NCBI RefSeq assembly: GCF_002949795.1
Contig: NZ_CP026692.1
Location: forward strand, 1,361,501 to 1,425,500
Length of the DNA stretch: 64,000 bases
Source of the DNA: Nostoc sp. 'Lobaria pulmonaria (5183) cyanobiont'
GTDB lineage: Bacteria > Cyanobacteriota > Cyanobacteriia > Cyanobacteriales > Nostocaceae
Reading direction: 5' to 3'
Under the pieces are notes generated by a model that made no database searches, was not told where the DNA came from, and was given only the letters and a program-made list of their open reading frames with translations. The position numbers and the translations under genes are program-made. This document shows, piece after piece, positions 60,264 to 64,000 of this stretch. Each line of letters begins with the position of its first letter. Position 1 is the first letter of the stretch.

Positions 60264-60530
60264 TTACCAATCATTTGTTTTAGTATCATCCCAGACTTCC
60301 AATTCCAAATCGCGGAGATAAGTTAATCCGCTTTGAATTTGTGCATCTGTTCCTTGTAGTTCAAGGTCAAACCAACCATCTCCAACAGCATTGGCTCCCA
60401 AAATCGCTGCCGTGATATTCACAATCAGTCCATAGTCAGACACCAGGCGAGAAATAACAGGTTCCTGGTGATAATCTTTAGGAATTCTGAGTCGAATCCG
60501 TTTTTTGGTAAGTGTATTGTCAGTAGCCAT
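60264..60530 (-). CDS. NIL-domain protein
   Basis: An 88-aa protein matching the small ferredoxin-like NIL domain: KKRIRLRIPKDYHQEPVISR, LVSDYGLIVNITAAILGANA, VGDGWFDLELQGTDAQIQSG, LTYLRDLELEVW. In methionine ABC transporters the NIL domain binds the substrate; stand-alone forms occur in cyanobacteria, sometimes with ferredoxin or sulfate/methionine genes. None is adjacent here. Soluble and cytoplasmic. A regulatory sulfur-metabolism role is possible but not shown. Confidence 0.85.
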   Translation of the reverse strand: MATDNTLTKKRIRLRIPKDYHQEPVISRLVSDYGLIVNITAAILGANAVGDGWFDLELQGTDAQIQSGLTYLRDLELEVWDDTKTNDW

Positions 60531-60720
60531 ATCTGAATTATTTCAATTCCTAATCGGGATTGGTACAGAACTACTTTTAACCCTAACGGTAATTTCCTGA
60601 TAGGTACTAGGTAGATCGTACCATGTCCCATGATTTGCTTGTATCCTATTCAAAAGATAACTATAATCGCTTGATTTTTCACTCTCACTTACTGGGGAAT
60701 GGAGAGTTCCCAAAAGTTGG

Positions 60721-60746
60721 GGGGATGAGTATCCCTACTCATCCCC
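60721..60746. repeat. Strong hairpin GGGGATGAGTA/TACTCATCCCC
   Basis: GGGGATGAGTA (60721-60731) and TACTCATCCCC (60736-60746) pair over 11 bp with a 4-base loop, followed by CTCGGTTTTAAA. It may be a terminator for a plus-strand transcript or a repeat. In the same gap the minus strand from about 60935 to 60801 reads protein-like (DRWIKKDEVPPPVNSIEDVD then PRLRARAT) without a start codon; it is noted as a finding. Confidence 0.6.
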
Positions 60747-60910
60747 CTCGGTTTTAAATGCTTCTGTGGCAACGATGATGCTACCGTTTCGGCTACTGTG
60801 TCAGGTAGCCCGCGCACGTAATCTGGGGTCAACATCCTCAATGGAGTTGACGGGTGGCGGTACTTCATCCTTTTTAATCCAGCGATCGTGTTGACCAAAA
60901 GGAGTGACGA

Positions 60911-61123
60911 ATGGAAATTGACAACTTAGAACAGCTTAAAGAACTTGAAGGTTATCCAGAGGGAGAAGCCGCACTCAAGAAATACTACAGCAACATGCTA
61001 GATCGTGATGATGACTATTACGAAATTTACCGTGACGTTTGTGCTGAGTGCTGGGAAGACGAGCTAGGGAGTATTTTAGACCCCAGGGACGGATCGTGTC
61101 CTCGATGTGATTGCGATCTTTAG
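60911..61123 (+). CDS. Small acidic zinc-ribbon protein
   Basis: A 70-aa protein behind an AAGGAG ribosome site. The N-terminal half is acidic and helical (EIDNLEQLKELEGYPEGEAA, LKKYYSNMLDRDDDYYEIYR). The C-terminal half has CAEC (~45) and CPRCDCDL at the end, i.e. two CxxC pairs that could bind one zinc or iron. No named family is recognised. The size and charge suggest a protein-protein or RNA-polymerase-type adaptor; this is speculative. Confidence 0.65.
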   Translation: MEIDNLEQLKELEGYPEGEAALKKYYSNMLDRDDDYYEIYRDVCAECWEDELGSILDPRDGSCPRCDCDL

Positions 61124-61159
61124 CGATCGCCGTAATTAATGACTAGTGACCAATGACCA

Positions 61160-61663
61160 ATGACTAAACTAAAAACCTCAGAACTAGAATCAGCTAGACT
61201 TCTAGCCATCCTTGAGCTAGAGGGACTAATAGAATTTATCCGCACAACAAACCCAAGCTTAAATCTCGCTCAGGTTTGGACGCTAGCAGCATTTACATTG
61301 AATCAAATGCCACAGCTATTCTGAGAGAACCCCGAACTGTTCAACAAGCCTTGGTGGGAGATTCCAGAAAATATTAAGGATGCTATCACCTTGAAAGACG
61401 CTTCACAAAAATTACACTTGCACTATAACATCGTAAGATTACGAGTAGATTTCGATGTAGCTTAAATAACACTTATCTTAATTAACTTTCCTAACTTTGG
61501 TTCTCTACCATTCGCTGTAGAGATTCGTTTTCCTGTTTGGCATACCCAGATGTATTTTGAGGCTTGGTGGTACAGCGATAATGAAACTAATCAAGCTTTC
61601 AAAGCTATACCAGAAATTAAGACTCAACTAACAAGACTTGAATCCAAAGTTAATGCTCTTTAA
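61160..61663 (+). pseudogene. Gene interrupted by two in-frame stops, unknown family
   Basis: From the ATG at 61160 one frame reads 167 codons to TAA 61661-61663, broken only by TGA 61322-61324 and TAA 61463-61465. Parts: MTKLKTSELESARLLAILEL, NLAQVWTLAAFTLNQMPQLF, then after the first stop ENPELFNKPWWEIPENIKDA and LHLHYNIVRLRVDFDVA, then after the second stop NFGSLPFAVEIRFPVWHTQM, FEAWWYSDNETNQAF and TQLTRLESKVNAL. The frame is otherwise uniform, so these are probably point mutations (for example CGA to TGA and CAA to TAA). The start codon lies at the end of an AATGACC repeat. No family recognised. Confidence 0.55.
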
Positions 61664-61741
61664 ATAATGGAAATTGATATCAATGGGGATTTTGCTTACT
61701 CCAACCTGCTTTGCTTTTTTGGGATTTCGATGAATATATTT

Positions 61742-61835
61742 CATCTGCGTAGGCGTAGCCCGCCATAGGCATCGCTTGTCTACCACAAGCTGCATCTCTG
61801 CCAATGCCTACAGCGATCGTAGCAAATTCCATCAG
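61742..61835. repeat. Nostoc-type repeat GCGTAGGCGTAGCCCGCC
   Basis: Contains GCGTAGGCGTAGCCCGCC, CATAGGCATCGCTTG and CAATGCCTACAGCGATCG, a recurrent G+C-rich repeat with hairpin potential. It lies in the 340-bp gap before the MMADHC-like gene; the remainder of that gap is A+T-rich without features. Confidence 0.65.
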
Positions 61836-62002
61836 AGCAGGTTAATAAAGGATAAAATTCGGATTAAAATTCTCAAATTATTAGTAACTGCTTCCAAAAA
61901 AAGTAACATATTATAGAAAAATGATGATTTTTCTTAACTTTTAAGAGCTATCATCTATACCGTAGATTAAATCAAAAAACTTGTATAAGCCGAATCAATT
62001 TA

Positions 62003-62563
62003 GTGAACTATCCCAAAGTTTACACTTCGGAGCAAGCCTGTCCCATTAATTTAGTTGGCGAAACAGGACAAGCGGTTCAAATTTCAATTCATGCTCCCAG
62101 TCAATATATCTGTGCCAACTGCGAACGGATATTACCAGATTGGAAACGGCAGCAGCCATTTTTACGAGTAGTGATTGTTTTACAGCAATCGCGTTATCAA
62201 TTAGTCGAAAAGACAGCAGAAGTAGAGTTAGAGAAAGAACGCTTACGAGAAAAGTTTATGAGATTTGGTTGTGATTTAGCATTTAATTTGCGCGATCGCG
62301 GCTATTTAACTGACCTGATTGACCCTCGTACAGGCTATCCTTTACTCTCCCATCCAGGAGCAATTCCTCACGACGACACAGCAGTTGTCAAAGCTTTGCT
62401 CAACTATCCAGTGATTAAAAATCAATGCCGTGTGTTAATTCATCCCGATTGGGGTGCAGCAGTTTATCCTGGTATTTTGATATCAGAAGCTCCCCCAATT
62501 GCGATCGAATGGGTTACAAAAGGTATAGCATCCATGCATGGGTGGAAAGAAATTAATTATTAG
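62003..62563 (+). CDS. MMADHC-like (methylmalonic aciduria and homocystinuria type D) protein
   Basis: A 186-aa protein with GTG start (NYPKVYTSEQACPINLVGET). The middle and end (GYLTDLIDPRTGYPLLSHPG, AIPHDDTAVVKALLNYPVI, CRVLIHPDWGAAVYPGILIS) match, as I recall, the cyanobacterial proteins annotated as MMADHC family. In animals MMADHC directs cobalamin between two enzymes; bacterial relatives have the nitroreductase-like fold but no known activity. The coiled charged segment VEKTAEVELEKERLREKFM is distinctive. Cys residues occur in ICANCERI and RFGCDL. No cobalamin genes are adjacent. Confidence 0.65.
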   Translation: MNYPKVYTSEQACPINLVGETGQAVQISIHAPSQYICANCERILPDWKRQQPFLRVVIVLQQSRYQLVEKTAEVELEKERLREKFMRFGCDLAFNLRDRGYLTDLIDPRTGYPLLSHPGAIPHDDTAVVKALLNYPVIKNQCRVLIHPDWGAAVYPGILISEAPPIAIEWVTKGIASMHGWKEINY

Positions 62564-62565
62564 TC

Positions 62566-62600
62566 ATTAGTGATTAGTCATTGGTCATTGGGTATTGTAA
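62566..62600. repeat. GTCATT-type repeat
   Basis: TAGTCATTAGTGATTAGTCA followed by TTGGTCATTGGG just after the MMADHC-like stop. The same vocabulary as the repeat in hppD and at 61141-61165. Confidence 0.65.
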
Positions 62601-62683
62601 AGACGTATATCAGCACTTGTATTTCCAAATAAATAGCTAGGACAGTCGAAGCCTCTAAGAATGCGGCTTGTTACTTCCATCTC

Positions 62684-62839
62684 ATGAGTGAACTCTACGA
62701 AGTCAAGCCGGGAATGATAGCTTTTGGTTCCTGTTTGGGTGAAACTCAGGTCGATCGCCAGGTATTTCAAATTGATGATAATTTTATACACTACTGTCAG
62801 ACTAAACTTTTAGCCCGTGCAAAGAAAATGGTACTTTAG
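62684..62839 (+). pseudogene. Truncated 51-aa fragment, possibly DUF3445 N-terminus
   Basis: From ATG 62684 the frame reads MSELYEVKPGMIAFGSCLGE, TQVDRQVFQIDDNFIHYCQT and KLLARAKKMVL then TAG. The KPGM...FG...VFQxDxNFxHYxQxKLxAR pattern resembles, from memory, the start of cyanobacterial DUF3445 (heme-dependent oxidative N-demethylase-like) proteins, which continue for several hundred residues. Here nothing follows. It is probably a truncated relic. A minus-strand frame over the same bases has no protein character. Confidence 0.4.
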
Positions 62840-62889
62840 CAGCATCTGCGGGAATTATATAACTATAATTATCGGGAAAAATCCTTTTC

Positions 62890-62945
62890 CCAAGTGAACG
62901 CAGCGTTCGCAAAGCGTGTCCTGTTGGGACTCAGCGAAGTGAAGC
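62890..62945. repeat. Nostoc-type repeat GAACGCAGCGTTCGCAAAGC
   Basis: GTGAACGCAGCGTTCGC contains GAACGC/GCGTTC, followed by AAAGCGTGTCCTGTTGGGAC and AGCGAAGTGAAGC. It lies in the otherwise empty gap before the glycosyltransferase gene. Confidence 0.6.
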
Positions 62946-63107
62946 AATCACAGGGGTTTCAAGCTTTTTATATCTCGTTAGATAGTTAGATTTATTTGTG
63001 CTTACCTAACTTAGAAACCAAATTGATTCTGAGCAAAGTTAAATACTTGTTTCATCGTTATGCTCAACCACAATTCCCATAAATACAAAATTTCCCATAC
63101 CTGATGT

Positions 63108-64000
63108 ATGAAAATATTAATTCAACACCGTCATTACGACAATGAAATTAGTGGAGTTTTAACTTATATTTATTCTATTATTCCAGAGATGGAAGCTAGA
63201 TTAATTGAAGTTAAAACTATTTCTACCAGACAAGATAATATCGCCAAATGGTTTAGTTATATTGTTTGGGCAGATATAATACACATGAATTCAAATGACT
63301 TATTTTTTACTTTATTATGTAAAATATTGCGAAAAAAGATAATTATTAAATACCATTATTCCCTTTATCAATCTACTCATACTAATTATGAGCAGATGAA
63401 GTGGACGCAACGTTTAAAAGCTGAATTTAAACACACATTGCCGAAAGCTAATTATCCATTAAAGTGGAAATTATACACTTTTATCAAATGGGCACGCCTA
63501 ACCACCCGGCTTTCTACTGCCTTCTTAGCCGATTATCATACAGCTTGTAGTAACTTTTTAGGAGAATCTTCTGCTTTTCCTTGGCCAGTTGATACTTTAT
63601 ATAATCCGATTGAAATCAAGTCGGAAAACCAGCTTAAAACTTTAGAAAATTTGTCTCAGCCATATAATTTTATTTTTGTCGGTAGATTAGCTACAGACAA
63701 AGGCGTAGATATTTTATTAAAAGCAGCGCGAATTTTACAAGATGAAAATAAATAATTTAAAATTACTATTATTGGCGATGGCGAACAATCTCAGCAATTA
63801 AAACAGCTAACGTTTGATTTAGGAATTGCCAACAAAGTTAATTTTTTAGGTAAAGTTCCTCAAAAAGAAGTACTTCTAAAAGTTCAAGATGCTTTGGCTT
63901 TAATTGCTCCATCTCGTTGGCAAGAACCGGCAGGTTACGTAGTGTTAGAAGCCTCTAGCGTTCAAACCTGCTCGATTGTCTCAAAAATGGGAGGATTGTC
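63108..64000 (+). pseudogene. Family 4 glycosyltransferase interrupted by a premature stop; runs off the window
   Basis: From ATG 63108 the frame encodes the N-terminal Rossmann half of a GT4 (MKILIQHRHYDNEISGVLTY, WADIIHMNSNDLFFTLLCKI, YNFIFVGRLATDKGVDILLK) and stops at TAA 63753-63755 after ILQDENK. The same frame continues immediately with FKITIIGDGEQSQQLKQLTF, VNFLGKVPQKEVLL, and IAPSRWQEPAGYVVLEASS, which holds the donor-binding EX7E motif. A single codon (probably an original CAA or AAA) has become TAA. The truncated 215-aa product lacks the nucleotide-sugar site and should be inactive unless the stop is read through. Its neighbours in a polysaccharide cluster would lie beyond the edge. 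Confidence 0.8.

Noticed and set aside
60689..60898. 69-codon minus-strand frame
   Set aside because: Another frame of the same strand is far more protein-like, and this one crosses the GGGGATGAGTA hairpin.
62585..62791. 68-codon minus-strand frame
   Set aside because: Antisense to a more convincing plus-strand fragment and includes repeat sequence.

Overview
The window looks like a piece of chromosome (or large plasmid) from a filamentous, nitrogen-fixing cyanobacterium of the Nostoc/Nostocales type. The evidence is a solitary nifH, cytochrome c6 (petJ), a cyanobacterial group 2 sigma factor, an HPPD for tocopherol synthesis, several cyanobacteria-restricted families (DUF2811, CPP1-like/DUF3353, DUF4168, DUF3011), frequent GCGATCGC palindromes, and many short interspersed repeats of the kind known from Nostoc. 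No rRNA, tRNA, CRISPR array or prophage was recognised.

Layout. 1-5 kb: an MFS exporter cut by the left edge, three phased DnaA-box-like sites, a DUF2811 protein, an OmpR-type regulator, a CPP1-like membrane protein and a HAD phosphatase. 5-9.2 kb: a decayed gene coupled to an unknown 201-aa protein, hppD, an SDR oxidoreductase, and a zinc-finger/NYN/LOTUS protein. 9.3-12.6 kb is a graveyard: a pstB with a mutated Q-loop, a deletion scar joining the start of pstS to the body of a second pstB behind a surviving Pho-box array, a truncated cyanobacterial protein and a frameshifted Uma2 gene. 12.6-18.2 kb: SpoIIM-like, polytopic and RDD membrane proteins, a 2H phosphoesterase, holA, and a DUF4168 protein. 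18.4-28.4 kb: a giant hybrid sensor kinase, a GH31 glucosidase, and an operon of lipoprotein, divergent Nramp transporter and two PRC-barrel-like proteins. 28.4-38.4 kb: a 1.5-kb gene desert, solitary nifH, a TonB-dependent receptor, glgX, and a lipoprotein/coiled-coil pair. 38.5-48.7 kb: a TPR protein, petJ, a GNAT, a sigma factor, priA and a large secreted beta-propeller-like protein. 48.8-52.3 kb: a two-component system next to two paralogous small secreted proteins that share a 23-bp-spaced direct-repeat operator. 52.3-64 kb: an amino-acid permease, aspS with an IS end at its stop codon, IS remnants and MITEs, small coiled-coil proteins, DUF3011, a membrane glycosyltransferase, a NIL-domain protein, a zinc ribbon, a doubly interrupted pseudogene, an MMADHC-like protein, and a family-4 glycosyltransferase broken by one stop codon at the right edge.

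Two themes stand out. Several genes are decaying (pstS/pstB, Uma2, GT4, the 61-kb pseudogene, transposases). Short species-type repeats have also spread widely: at least two MITE families, a 21-bp-unit tandem-repeat element present twice, and repeat-derived segments inside open reading frames (hppD, GH31, priA, two kinases). Functional clusters worth following are the two-component/secreted-protein module at 49-52 kb, the Nramp/PRC/lipoprotein operon at 26-28 kb, and the zinc finger-NYN-LOTUS protein at 8-9 kb.
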